A DNA stretch of 64,000 bases from Angelobacter sp036557225 (GCA_036557225.1 DATBHX010000055.1:124001-188000), one strand, 5' to 3'. Counted from the first letter of the stretch, positions 1 through 9,132 are shown. Notes: generated from the letters alone by a model not told the origin. Made by a program: numbers and translations.

Positions 1-145
1 TCTCTTCCGGAATTCCCTTGTCCGGCGTGGCCATAATTTCATTCAACACCGTAGCTGCCGACTCGACGCGGCCCGCGGCGGTTTCAGAAAACGACATACC
101 CGTCAATAAAAGTGCCAAAAGCACAACACGAAACATGAATTTCAT
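1..145 (-). CDS. Ysc84/SYLF-domain lipid-binding protein, N-terminal part only
   Basis: This gene runs off the left edge of the window, so only its first 48 or so codons are visible. It starts at the ATG at 145, just after a GAGGGG ribosome binding site. The product begins with a signal peptide (MKFMFRVVLLALLLTGMSF) followed by a stretch containing ESAATVLNEIMATPDKGIPE. That pattern matches the start of the SYLF (Ysc84) domain, which is common in Acidobacteria and is known from other organisms to bind phospholipids. The family assignment is from recognition of this short stretch; the core of the domain is outside the window. A strong minus-strand terminator hairpin lies between this gene and the regulator upstream, so it is probably transcribed separately or attenuated. 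Confidence 0.65.
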   Translation of the reverse strand, partial: MKFMFRVVLLALLLTGMSFSETAAGRVESAATVLNEIMATPDKGIPEE

Positions 146-199
146 AATCCCCTCAAAAATGATTTTATCCGTTGGGAGCTGGAAGCAGGTAAGAAGATG

Positions 200-252
200 C
201 GGAAAAATAATAAAGGGTTGGATACGGTGACCCTCGTAACCGTGTCCAACCC
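200..252 (-). terminator. Strong intrinsic terminator upstream of the SYLF gene
   Basis: On the minus strand a 14-base stem (239-252 pairing with 215-228, with one G-T wobble) and a 10-base loop are followed by TTTATTATTTTT. It sits 70 bases before the SYLF start codon and about 150 bases after the terminator of the LuxR-type gene. It therefore ends a transcript that has no obvious protein gene, or acts as an attenuator in the SYLF leader. Confidence 0.7.
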
Positions 253-404
253 CGTCTCCCAGGTTCTGTGGTAGGTGAGTAGAGTATCCACCCGGGCTAT
301 TTTCGCGGCAAGTAACCGGGGTTCCGGCAATGATGCCGTTTTGGACATGTACCTGGGGGGATACCTTTCTAGTTAACAGCCGCTGCATCTTTTTCGCATG
401 GAAA
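253..404 (-). other. Intergenic stretch, possible structured leader or small RNA
   Basis: This stretch lies between two minus-strand terminators and has no convincing protein gene. On the minus strand it contains complementary segments (for example CCGGGTGG with a later CCACAGAACCTGG) and leads straight into the strong hairpin at 215-252. It could be a small RNA or a regulatory leader of the SYLF gene. I could not match it to a known riboswitch class; in particular the c-di-GMP-I core is not recognisable. Confidence 0.3.
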
Positions 405-429
405 AAGCCCGGCAAGGCACGCCGGGCTT
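400..429 (-). terminator. Terminator of the LuxR-type regulator gene
   Basis: AGCCCGGC at 406-413 pairs with GCCGGGCT at 421-428 around a 7-base loop, and the minus strand continues with a T run. It lies 20 bases beyond the stop codon of the regulator at 449. Confidence 0.8.
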
Positions 430-448
430 CCTACGGCAGAGGAGAAAT

Positions 449-1105
449 CTACTTTGACGATGTCACCAGCGAATGCGTGATGGCGTGGACGGAGAGCGCA
501 ATGCGGTTCTGCACGCCCACCTTGCGCATCAGTTTGGCGACGTGCGCCTTCACCGTGCGCTCTTCGATACCCAGCACCGACCCAATCTCCTTGTTTGATC
601 GCCCGACCACCAGCAGCTCCAATACTTCTTTTTCGCGATCGGTAAAGGTAACGCGGCCTGCGGGGAAAATACGTCCTGGTGAAGAGGTCACGCGTTCGAT
701 AAAGATCGACAGGACGCGACGCGGCGCCCAGACTGATCCGGCGTGAACAATCCGCATGGCCTGAATAAACTCCGCTGGTGATGCGGCTTCGTCCACGTAG
801 CCTTTAGCGCCCGCAGCCAGAGCTTTCAGTATCGTCTCATCATCCGCGCCGCTGCCGGTGACGATGATGCGCAGATCAGGCCGTGCGGCCTTGAGTCCAG
901 CCATCACGTCAAAAAGGTTCTGCCCCGCGCGCGTACCCAGCAGCACCAGATCAATATCTTTGCGCGGGCCCAGTTCTGCCAGACTGCAGGAGACCAGTTC
1001 CAGATCCGTTTCCGTATCAAACAAACTTTTCAATCCAATAAAACGCAGCGGGTCACTCTCAACCACAGCGATGCGAATCGTTCTCTTCGATGCGCCTGCT
1101 TTCAT
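449..1105 (-). CDS. LuxR/NarL-type regulator with a degenerate receiver domain
   Basis: A 218-residue protein with the layout of a NarL/FixJ response regulator: a receiver-like domain at about 10-125 and a LuxR-type helix-turn-helix at about 149-205 (FTDREKEVLELL, then RTVKAHVAKLMRKV). The receiver lacks its working residues. The phosphoacceptor aspartate after DLVLL is Gly57, the conserved lysine near the end is replaced by Asp105/Glu106 (GYVDE), and the acidic pair reads VESDP. It is therefore unlikely to be controlled by ordinary aspartate phosphorylation and may be an orphan DNA-binding regulator. I chose the ATG at 1105 because GGAAGGAG lies five bases before it; the in-frame TTG at 1108 is too close to that site. 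It has its own terminator and no histidine kinase beside it. Confidence 0.85.
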   Translation of the reverse strand: MKAGASKRTIRIAVVESDPLRFIGLKSLFDTETDLELVSCSLAELGPRKDIDLVLLGTRAGQNLFDVMAGLKAARPDLRIIVTGSGADDETILKALAAGAKGYVDEAASPAEFIQAMRIVHAGSVWAPRRVLSIFIERVTSSPGRIFPAGRVTFTDREKEVLELLVVGRSNKEIGSVLGIEERTVKAHVAKLMRKVGVQNRIALSVHAITHSLVTSSK

Positions 1106-1264
1106 CAATGCTCCTTCCGAGACCGTGGCGTATTAACTTTGCATTGTAAGCAAAAAATTGCATGTACGATCTGAAAGTATCATGAACCTCGGCCCAAGCC
1201 CATTGGTTAGCAGGGTACATGTACTTAAGTTGCAGCGCAAGATTGAGGGGTTCGGCCTAGGGGG

Positions 1265-1906
1265 TTACTTGCTGGCTTCCATACGAGTGCTTCCCGGACG
1301 CAGCGCAAAACCGTCATCATGACCAAGCGCAAAGCCTCGGCGATAGCCTTCGCAGTAGCTTCCTTCGGCCGCCGCGTCGGCCTGCTTGGTTGGATGGGCA
1401 CAGCTCACGTAGTGAAAATCGATCAGGGCGGCAGAGGAATTGTCAGAACCGCCGCGCTCAAAGCCATCACCGTATCCGGTAAGGAAACCCTCATCAAAGA
1501 CGGCATGCTTTGGATCAGCCGGCAAAGGCGATTGCTCCAGCGAGCCGGCTACCGAACGCAGGTTCTCTACCGCGCGAAAGCTTCTTCCCAGATAGCCATC
1601 GCTGTATCCGGCCTTTAATCCTGCCTGAAAACCCTTATCGAAGACAGAACGCGGTCCAAACTTTGACGAGTAGCGAGTTTTTACGTCGCGCAAATCTGCG
1701 AGCTTTGCCCGCATCAGACGGCCCATGTTGATGTCAGTATTACCGGCATGGTAGCCCTCTTCGTAGCCGTGGCGATATCCGTGGGCAAACGTGGAATGCG
1801 CCAGAACCGCGGCAGAGCCGGCCTCCTCAAGATGCTGTTCTGGGGTTTGTGCTTGCGCGGCCGCCCAGGACGCTAGCATGGCAAGCGAGAGCAAGAGTCG
1901 TAACAT
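1265..1906 (-). CDS. Exported Gly-Tyr/Phe repeat protein of unknown function
   Basis: I do not recognise this family. The product is about 213 residues. It begins with a signal peptide (MLRLLLSLAMLASWAAAQAQ), which is why I start it at the ATG at 1906 rather than further upstream. The mature part carries four scattered copies of a G-Y/F-x-x-G-Y/F pattern: GYRHGYEEGYHAG, GFQAGLKAGYSDGY, GFLTGYGDGFERGG and GYRRGFALGHDDGF. This spacing resembles glycine-zipper-like or MORN-like repeats that pack against a surface or membrane, but that is only a structural guess. Two cysteines near the C-terminus could form a disulfide. The ribosome binding site is weak. Its neighbours do not hint at a role. Confidence 0.65.
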   Translation of the reverse strand: MLRLLLSLAMLASWAAAQAQTPEQHLEEAGSAAVLAHSTFAHGYRHGYEEGYHAGNTDINMGRLMRAKLADLRDVKTRYSSKFGPRSVFDKGFQAGLKAGYSDGYLGRSFRAVENLRSVAGSLEQSPLPADPKHAVFDEGFLTGYGDGFERGGSDNSSAALIDFHYVSCAHPTKQADAAAEGSYCEGYRRGFALGHDDGFALRPGSTRMEASK

Positions 1907-2234
1907 AGGATCGGAAAGTACACCCCTGTTTCTTCTATGGTCAGATGAACCTCGGTAATCCAAGGATGTGCGTCTTTTGTCCGCAGCCTAAGGTCAAATT
2001 ACCTACCCTCTAAGACATTCCCTGAATGGGCCTAAATTGTGAGTAGCTGGATACTTACAGCACCTTAACCCAATCACGACGAGTCAGCAGCCTATCCGGC
2101 GCCGGCAGATTAAAAACCTGGGGGAAACGGAGCGGGAGAGGGAAGCGGCTCAAGACTGATTTGCGATTTTCCCCGGGCGGCAAAACAGCCGCCTGGGGCA
2201 TTCGTATCCTCCCCTGCGGTTAAGCGCTTTTCCG
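1907..2234. other. Intergenic region with a GC hairpin before the DUF3857 pair
   Basis: No gene is visible here. It separates two divergently transcribed genes, so it should hold promoters for both. A hairpin at 2171-2198 (11-base arms with one wobble, loop AAAACA) lies about 37 bases before the GTG start of the next gene. No T run follows it, so a regulatory stem-loop in the leader is more likely than a terminator. Confidence 0.4.
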
Positions 2235-5200
2235 GTGAACAAAGACATGCTCAGCCTGCGACACATGCTGCTGGTTTGTCTTCTTGCGCCCTTCCTGGCG
2301 CTCAATGCGCAGCCTCGCAATCCTTACGATTCAGAGTTGCAGCAACTGCAGGCAAATTGGACCTCCGCTGCCAAGCTCGAAAAACTGGTCCTGCTCGACC
2401 GCATTCAGCATCTCCGCGACTATGTAAACGACCGTGCTCAGGTCCAGAATGTCCTGGAAAATATTCGGCAGTCGAATACCGAAGATCTACTGATCAGGAC
2501 CGAAGCTGCTGCCTGTCTTGACGACCTCCGTGCCTTCCGTCTGCCCTCACAACCGCGCACCCAACACTGGTATGCAGAGCCTGAGTCGCGCAAGCAAGTA
2601 TTGGCTGGATCGGACCAGAACGCTTTCTCAACCGATGCCGGGGTACTCGAGACTCTGGCTGCCCTCGAACACCTTGCAGGAACCACAGAAGCCGGCGATC
2701 ACATGCTGCAAGCAGCGCGGCTTGCTCCCAGTGCGCCTCGCTGGCTGCGCGTTGCTGAATTGAGTGATGAGCCTCTGCGCAGGTTTGCCGCATTGCAGTC
2801 AGGGCTGGCGTTGGACCCGGAGAGTCCGCAAATCAAGCTGCAACTCGCCGCTTACTACGTTGGCCGACAACAATTCGAAAAAGCCCGTGACCTTCTAAAC
2901 GCAGCAGCTCTCATCGCGCCGGATGATTTTGTGGTTCGCGAGCGCAAGGCTGCGCTATATCTCAATCTCGGTCTGCGCTCCGCTGCACTGGTCGAATTGC
3001 GGGCCCTGGAAAAGCAATGGCCTGCTCCTTTGTGGCTGCAGGCACGCCTGGCGCTCGACTACGAACAAATCGGCCTGCTCGACGATGCCGCGCGACTTGC
3101 TGCCGCCGTGGTCGCGGAAAAAGGCGACGATCGCGAACAGCTTGAGTTGCTGGCGCGCTTCCATGAACGCCGCCACATGAAGTATGACCTGCAGGCTGAC
3201 TATCTCGCGTTGTCTCGCCTGGTACCGGGCCTGCCTGACATCTGGTCGCGCCTGGCCCAGGTGCAGATCGATTGCGGCGACGCGGCAGGCGCCCGCAATT
3301 CCCTATTGCATCTGCTTGCGCTTGACAACAGCAATGCCGAAGCCCATCGCCGTCTCGCGCAGGTCTACGAACAGCTCCACCTTACCCGCGAAGCGCAGCA
3401 GGAGCTGGCCGTGGCCGCGGGCACAGCGCATCGTGATGCTGTCAAGGCAGACGCTGAGTATCTGGCCGATCCACTGGTCCTGGCCAAAGAAGTGCAAGCA
3501 AATCCTCCGGAACCCACCGACCTTGCCCTGGCTGACATTCGCGTTCAGGAGCTGCTCCCGAGTGGCCTGGACCGCGTTCACGTGCAGCAGATTTTCTATC
3601 TCGGCTCCGATGCTGCAATCGACGCGCACCGCTTGAGTGCCATTCGCTATTCACCTTCCACGCAGGAGTTAAAGGTAGTCCGCGCGCGCGTGCTGAAGAA
3701 AGACGGCGGCGTGTTTGACGCACAGGAGCTGGGTGATCGCGAGCTGGCCGACTACTCGTCCATGTATTACGACATGCGGTCACGCCAGCTACGCTACGCC
3801 GGTCTGGAAAAGGGCGACGTGGTAGAACTGGAATACTCCATCACCCCCAAACTCCGCGGCAGCGCCTACAACGGATACTTTGGTGAACTGGTCCTCTTTG
3901 CCGGACACAGCTCCGCTCAGCTCAAGCGCTACGTTCTTTTGGCGCCCAGGGCGCAAAAGATTTTTGTTCATGCGGAAAAAGTTGCTCCGGCAGTGATTTC
4001 GGAAAAAGACGGCCTGCAGGTCTTTACCTGGGAGGCCCGTTCCCTCCCCGCACTGTCGCGCGAGCCGCGCAGTCCGGGAATCACCGAGCTCTCGCCCTAC
4101 GTGCATGTTTCCACCATGGGCGATTGGAAGCAGCTCGGCTCCTGGTACGCCGATCTCATTCGCCCGCAGTTTGCGCTTGATCCCTCGCTTGAAAGCGAGT
4201 TGCAACGTACGATCCAGGAGGCGCACAACGATCGGGAAAGGATCGCTGCCATTCAGGAATTTGTTCTGCGCAGCACTCACTATGTCGCGCTTGAGTTCGG
4301 CATCTACAGCTATAAGCCCTACCCGGTCACCCAGATTTACGCCCGCCGCTTCGGCGATTGCAAAGACAAAGCCAGCCTGATGATCGCGCTGCTGCGGGCC
4401 GCCGGTATTGAAGCCGAAATTGCGCTGGTGCGTACACGTTCGCTCGGCGACGTCGCTTCTGATACGGCATCGATTGCGCTGTTCAATCACGCCATCGTTT
4501 ATGTGCCACGGTATGAAATGTGGCTCGACGGCACTGCAGAATACGCCGGCCATGAGCTGCCTCTGGAGGACCAGGGTGCGCTGGCTTTGACCGTAAACCT
4601 GAGCGGATCAGCGCAGTTGCGCCGCATACCTGTCAGTCGCGCTGCAGACAATCTCACCCGTCATACCATTCGGGCTTCCGTTTCGCCGCAGGGCGTCATC
4701 CAGTTCAGTGGCTCTACGGTCACGCGCGGTGAAGATGCTCCCGGATTGCGCCATGACCTCGCTGTCCCGGAGCAGCAGCTGGATATGTTTCGTCGCGAGC
4801 TGGCCGAGGTCTTCCCTTCCGTGCAGGTTGACCGCGTCGCGGTCCGTGGCGCCGAAGAGCTCTCGTCAGCCGTAAGCGTCGATTTTCAGGGAGCGTTGAA
4901 TTCGTTTGAACAAAAGCGTGTGGTTTCGCTCAATTCATCGTGGATGCCGCGCGCTTACGTAGCTGCCTTGGCTGCGGCCAGCACGCGCACCCAGGACCTG
5001 GTACTGCCTTCGCCCTGGACCACGGAAGAAGAGATTCATATCGCCTTGCCGCAAGGCGCAGAGGTTGCGGCCCTGCCTCGCGATCAGAACATCACCAGTG
5101 CTTTCGGCACCATGCGGCTGCACTACAAAAAATCCGGCGGAGAGATCCTGGTGCAGAGCCACGTGGAATTTGAAACCGCGCGCGTCAGCGCCCAGGACTA

Positions 5201-5276
5201 TCCTGCTTTCCGGCAGTTCTGCTCTCAGGTGGAGCGGGGCTTCCGCGGTGAAATCACGGTGAGCCTGCCGCAATGA
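2235..5276 (+). CDS. Exported DUF3857/transglutaminase-like protein with TPRs
   Basis: A 1013-residue exported protein. After a signal peptide (LRHMLLVCLLAPFLALNAQ) comes a helical TPR-like region at about 150-400, a DUF3857 domain at about 430-620 and a transglutaminase-like cysteine-protease fold at about 680-790. The triad looks complete: Cys709 in FGDCKDKA, His752 in FNHAIVYV and Asp765 in WLDGTA. Proteins of this layout are common in Acidobacteria and Bacteroidetes; their substrates are mostly unknown. The start is uncertain: GTG at 2235 gives the longest product and ATG at 2247 also precedes the signal peptide; neither has a good ribosome binding site. The stop overlaps the start of the next gene by four bases, so the two are translationally coupled. 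Confidence 0.85.
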   Translation: MNKDMLSLRHMLLVCLLAPFLALNAQPRNPYDSELQQLQANWTSAAKLEKLVLLDRIQHLRDYVNDRAQVQNVLENIRQSNTEDLLIRTEAAACLDDLRAFRLPSQPRTQHWYAEPESRKQVLAGSDQNAFSTDAGVLETLAALEHLAGTTEAGDHMLQAARLAPSAPRWLRVAELSDEPLRRFAALQSGLALDPESPQIKLQLAAYYVGRQQFEKARDLLNAAALIAPDDFVVRERKAALYLNLGLRSAALVELRALEKQWPAPLWLQARLALDYEQIGLLDDAARLAAAVVAEKGDDREQLELLARFHERRHMKYDLQADYLALSRLVPGLPDIWSRLAQVQIDCGDAAGARNSLLHLLALDNSNAEAHRRLAQVYEQLHLTREAQQELAVAAGTAHRDAVKADAEYLADPLVLAKEVQANPPEPTDLALADIRVQELLPSGLDRVHVQQIFYLGSDAAIDAHRLSAIRYSPSTQELKVVRARVLKKDGGVFDAQELGDRELADYSSMYYDMRSRQLRYAGLEKGDVVELEYSITPKLRGSAYNGYFGELVLFAGHSSAQLKRYVLLAPRAQKIFVHAEKVAPAVISEKDGLQVFTWEARSLPALSREPRSPGITELSPYVHVSTMGDWKQLGSWYADLIRPQFALDPSLESELQRTIQEAHNDRERIAAIQEFVLRSTHYVALEFGIYSYKPYPVTQIYARRFGDCKDKASLMIALLRAAGIEAEIALVRTRSLGDVASDTASIALFNHAIVYVPRYEMWLDGTAEYAGHELPLEDQGALALTVNLSGSAQLRRIPVSRAADNLTRHTIRASVSPQGVIQFSGSTVTRGEDAPGLRHDLAVPEQQLDMFRRELAEVFPSVQVDRVAVRGAEELSSAVSVDFQGALNSFEQKRVVSLNSSWMPRAYVAALAAASTRTQDLVLPSPWTTEEEIHIALPQGAEVAALPRDQNITSAFGTMRLHYKKSGGEILVQSHVEFETARVSAQDYPAFRQFCSQVERGFRGEITVSLPQ

Positions 5277-8200
5277 GGATAGCTCTCCGTGTTCTGACGA
5301 TGTCAGTTCTGGCGGCAGCCGCCGCGCTTCCGCAGACAAGCCAACCTGTGCCGGCTAAAACCCCTCCTGATCCGCTGGCTCAGCGCTTTGTTTCCGATTT
5401 TGATTTGCCAACAGCAGCGCAGGAAGCCGAGACGCGGATTCAGGACAACTCCAACGACACGACGGCGCTCTTTGTGCGCATGGAAACCGCCGAGCTTGCG
5501 GATCGCCCCGAGCTGGTTCTTGATTCCGCGTTGCGGCTTTGCATGTTGCCGGCCAGCAGCACAGTTCAGGAGGTGGCCTCCAACCGCGTGCTGGAGCATA
5601 CGGGCAACACTCGAGCGTTCAACTCAGTCACACGCCGCATCCGCGCGGCAGCCGCTCTGGCCAATGCTTGCACGCTGAACCTGCGACTCGCGCTCGTGGC
5701 CGCTGCAACGGATGGCCACCCCAGAATCGATCTTGACCAGGCTGCACGCTCTGCCGGGCTGCTGACGCACTGGCGCATCGTTGGGCCGTTTGGTAAGTAC
5801 AACAACATCGACTTCGACCGGGGCTGGCCTGCTGAAGCCGATCAGCTTGTTCAGCAGCAGTATGTGGATGTCGAAGTGGCTACGCAGGAGGGCGCGAGAC
5901 CGGACGCAGCCAGGAAGAAAACTGTCGCCATCAATAGCGCTTCTAAGATCGTCAGGACCGAGCGCTTCTGGTTCCGTGATGGCATGCTCTCCCTGCCCGA
6001 CTATCTTTCTGGTCCAGGAGTTTTCTACGCTGCCGGCGATCTAAACATCCCGGCTTCACAAACCTACCAGGTGGAAGTTCTGAGCTCCGGAACGTATGCC
6101 GTACTGATCGACGGCCATGAGGCGCTGCGGCATGATTCTCGTTCTGCTGCCGGGGCCAACCGCGATTCCAGCTTAGTGCGACTTCGTGCTGGTCACCATC
6201 GCGTTGTGTTGAAGTTCACTGCCGATGCCGCCCCCTTGAGCGTCGCGCTTCATCCACGATTTCTGAGTCCAGCCAAGAGACCTGAATTGCCGCAGCCGCT
6301 GGAAGGTTACGCATCCGCGCTCACCGCATACTTCCGCGGCGATTTTGTAAGCATGAATCGCCGGCTTGATTCTGAGGAAGACCGCAACGCCGGCGCGGCG
6401 CAGTATCTGCGTGCTCTGCTGTACTCCGCTGCGGAAGACCGTTCGTCCAGGGCCGAGGCTGCCTGGAAAGCAGCTGGCAGTTCCCAGCCCGCAGCACTCT
6501 TGGCCCGGCTAAAGTCATGCGAGAGCGCTGCAGCGCGTGGGCAAACCGACGAGGCCCGCCTTGAAGTAATGAATATTCTGGCCGAGCGTCCACAGTCGGA
6601 AACGGCTTTGCAATTAGCTTTCAATTTCTCGCGCAACCAGACAAATGCGCCGGAGTTTCTGGCCCGGCTGCTTGCGGTGCATCCTTCCTGTGCGCATCTG
6701 GTGGAAGCAGTCAGGTTCTATAGCTCCGCGGCGGAACACGACAAGGCCGCACAACTCGAACAGCAATTGGCTGCCTGTACGCCCGAGTCATTGCAATATG
6801 CCCGCGTTCTGGCCGATGCAGGACGCCACGGCGCGGCCGCCGCCTGGCTGCAGCAATTGGTTGTGAAGAACCCTCTCCATCGCGCCGCACGACGGCTCCT
6901 GATCGAGCAACTCATCCTGGCGAACCAGCAGAGCGCGGCGCGATTGCAGGCCAAGCAACTGCACGACCTGGCGCCCAACGCCGCCACCTACGCGCGGCTG
7001 GCCGGCGATCCCAGCTCTGCCTACGACAGCAAAAGCCAGCGCGCAGCGGGCTTCACACAGGGCGAGGAATTCTATGTTCCCTATCGTCGCGACGGCCTTG
7101 ATCTGGTACAACGCTCGGCGAAACGGAGTTTCTCCGGGGGCAACGCCGTGGTTCTACTATCGGACAAAGTGATTCGAATCCAGCATGACGGCACTGTCTC
7201 GGCTTACGTTCACCGTATCACGCGCCCGTTGAACAAAGACGGCATCAGTCATTACGGTGAGATTCAACTGCCTCGCGGCGCAGACCTGTTGGAATTGCGC
7301 ACCATCAAATCAACCGGCCAGGTGATTGAACCTGAGCTGGCGCAACAGAAAGCTTCCATCTCCATGCCCGCGCTCGAACCTGGTGATGCGATCGAAGAAG
7401 AGTACGTTCTACATTATCCCGAGTTGCAGCAGTCGCCGGAAGATGCAACCGCCATGACTTTCGGCTCTTTTGACGTGCCGGTTCTTTATTCACGACTGGT
7501 TCTGCTTAGCCCCGCTGAGGCGAAGTTGAATATCCACGAACAGGCGGGAGCTCCACAGCCACTGGTGGGAGAAAATAATGGCGCGGTTATCCGCATATGG
7601 GAGCGCAACAACGTTCCCCAGACTGTCGCTGAGTCATTCCTGCCATCCATCGATCTGCTGCCCACGGTCACGATTTCTGCAGCCGAAGAAACGCAGGATC
7701 GTTTGCGCGACCAACTGTTCGATGCAACCCGGTCAGGCCTGCACGTCAATGAGGCCAGCCGGCAGTTACAACTGCCGCCAACCCTTGGCGAAAGCGAAAA
7801 AGCCAGGCGTCTCTATCGTTTTGTAACCACTCGGATTGATTCCACCGGGCCCGATTGGGCCGCTTACCCGGCGGAAGACACACTGCAAAACAGTCAGGGC
7901 AGCCGTACCTCAGCGTTGTTGGCATTAGCGCGGGCAGCCGGGCTCAGAGCCGGGTTGGTGCTGGCGCGCAAAATTGATGAGAGTTGCGACCGGCAAAATG
8001 ATCTCTCCTGTTACACCGAACCGCTAATACGCTTCGAATTCGCCAACGGCGAAACTCTTGATGTTGACGCTGAGGCCGACGATCTTCCCTTCGCCAGCAT
8101 CTCGCCCTCACTGGAAACGCATGCTGCCCTGTTCCTACCGCTCTCTTCCGACGGCGCAAAAAAGCCGGAGATCATTACATTGGCAGCGCGGTCCGGGAAT

Positions 8201-8890
8201 GAAAAGAGCATCGCCGAAGGCGAGCTTTCTTTCCGGCAAAACGACCTTATGGCCGATCTTCAAATTCGCCTCGGCGCTACACGCTCGCAGGAGATCCGCG
8301 GTCTCCTGCATAATGCCGGTGGGCACGAGCGACAGGCTTTCTTCGAGCAACTGGCCATGCGCATATTTCCTGAAGCCGCGGCCGTAACAGGTTCCATTCG
8401 GCATGAGAACGATCCTGATCAATTGCTGGAGATTTCACTGCATTGCGTGGTACCGCAGTTCGTCACCCGGCAAGGCAGCACAATCGATATCGACCAACTG
8501 GCACCATCGCTTGGGCTGAGGGCGCGCTATGCCAAGGCGACGGCGCGCAAGTTTCCGCTCTATATCGAATCACTTTTCTTTGAGACTACGACCTTCCGCC
8601 TGCATCTTGCCGACGGCATGCAGGCGCGTACCGTTCCCGCGGATTTTGCCGGTAAAAGTGAATTTGGAGACTACGCAGTACGCTTCACGCATACAGCCCG
8701 GCAGATTGATATCCACCGCGAATTTCACATTCCTGTACAGGTAATAGCGCCGGAAAAATACGCAGCGTTCGCGCGCTTCGCGCAGCAGATTGATGACGCC
8801 GAGCGTCAGCGGATCTCGCTGGAAATTGGAAAAGAAAGCCCGGCGGCGACTCAGTACCGGTTGCCGCCAGCCACGGGAATGTTGCGATAA
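5273..8890 (+). CDS. Exported DUF3857 paralogue with inactivated transglutaminase-like domain
   Basis: A 1205-residue exported protein beginning with a signal peptide (MRIALRVLTMSVLAAAAALP). It resembles the preceding gene in order: a long repeat-rich N-terminal half, a DUF3857-like domain at about 620-780 and a transglutaminase-like region at about 840-930. The catalytic residues are missing. Where the first protein has GDCKDKA this one has QGSRTSALLALARAAG near residue 876, and the His and Asp motifs are replaced by EPLIRFEF and LDVDAE. It is therefore probably a binding or scaffold partner rather than an enzyme. The ATGA overlap with the upstream gene supports co-expression in balanced amounts. 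Its 3' end overlaps a small minus-strand gene by 40 bases. Confidence 0.8.
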   Translation: MRIALRVLTMSVLAAAAALPQTSQPVPAKTPPDPLAQRFVSDFDLPTAAQEAETRIQDNSNDTTALFVRMETAELADRPELVLDSALRLCMLPASSTVQEVASNRVLEHTGNTRAFNSVTRRIRAAAALANACTLNLRLALVAAATDGHPRIDLDQAARSAGLLTHWRIVGPFGKYNNIDFDRGWPAEADQLVQQQYVDVEVATQEGARPDAARKKTVAINSASKIVRTERFWFRDGMLSLPDYLSGPGVFYAAGDLNIPASQTYQVEVLSSGTYAVLIDGHEALRHDSRSAAGANRDSSLVRLRAGHHRVVLKFTADAAPLSVALHPRFLSPAKRPELPQPLEGYASALTAYFRGDFVSMNRRLDSEEDRNAGAAQYLRALLYSAAEDRSSRAEAAWKAAGSSQPAALLARLKSCESAAARGQTDEARLEVMNILAERPQSETALQLAFNFSRNQTNAPEFLARLLAVHPSCAHLVEAVRFYSSAAEHDKAAQLEQQLAACTPESLQYARVLADAGRHGAAAAWLQQLVVKNPLHRAARRLLIEQLILANQQSAARLQAKQLHDLAPNAATYARLAGDPSSAYDSKSQRAAGFTQGEEFYVPYRRDGLDLVQRSAKRSFSGGNAVVLLSDKVIRIQHDGTVSAYVHRITRPLNKDGISHYGEIQLPRGADLLELRTIKSTGQVIEPELAQQKASISMPALEPGDAIEEEYVLHYPELQQSPEDATAMTFGSFDVPVLYSRLVLLSPAEAKLNIHEQAGAPQPLVGENNGAVIRIWERNNVPQTVAESFLPSIDLLPTVTISAAEETQDRLRDQLFDATRSGLHVNEASRQLQLPPTLGESEKARRLYRFVTTRIDSTGPDWAAYPAEDTLQNSQGSRTSALLALARAAGLRAGLVLARKIDESCDRQNDLSCYTEPLIRFEFANGETLDVDAEADDLPFASISPSLETHAALFLPLSSDGAKKPEIITLAARSGNEKSIAEGELSFRQNDLMADLQIRLGATRSQEIRGLLHNAGGHERQAFFEQLAMRIFPEAAAVTGSIRHENDPDQLLEISLHCVVPQFVTRQGSTIDIDQLAPSLGLRARYAKATARKFPLYIESLFFETTTFRLHLADGMQARTVPADFAGKSEFGDYAVRFTHTARQIDIHREFHIPVQVIAPEKYAAFARFAQQIDDAERQRISLEIGKESPAATQYRLPPATGMLR

Positions 8891-9132
8891 CCTCCGCCGC
8901 GATGTTCGCCCAGACGCTCCAGGAAGCTGGCCGCCATATTGACGAACCTCTCGCCTCTTTCAATGTACTCAGGCATACGGTCCCAGAGTTCTTCAAATTT
9001 TTCCGGATGTTCAGCAGCAAAGGTGGCTACGCCGATGCCGGCAACGGCCAGGCCTGCGGGACGGCGTCCGGTCAAGAAGAGTACTGCGCCGGCGGCAAAC
9101 GATCCGTACATCAGTGTCTTTTTCCAGTCCAT
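8851..9132 (-). CDS. Small membrane protein of unknown function
   Basis: A 93-residue protein starting at the ATG at 9132, which is preceded by a perfect AGGAGG with good spacing; an upstream in-frame start is not needed. After MDWKKTLMYG comes a hydrophobic region of about 40 residues (AAGAVLFLTG, then AGLAVAGIGVATFAAE), enough for one or two short membrane spans. A charged helical tail follows (HPEKFEELWDRMPEYIERGERF). I do not recognise the family. The end overlaps the convergent DUF3857 paralogue by 40 bases, so the shared C-terminal residues are constrained on both strands. Confidence 0.7.
   Translation of the reverse strand: MDWKKTLMYGSFAAGAVLFLTGRRPAGLAVAGIGVATFAAEHPEKFEELWDRMPEYIERGERFVNMAASFLERLGEHRGGGYRNIPVAGGNRY

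Noticed and set aside
142..348. Short minus-strand frame over the terminator hairpin
   Set aside because: It spans a strong terminator and overlaps the SYLF start; the product has no features.
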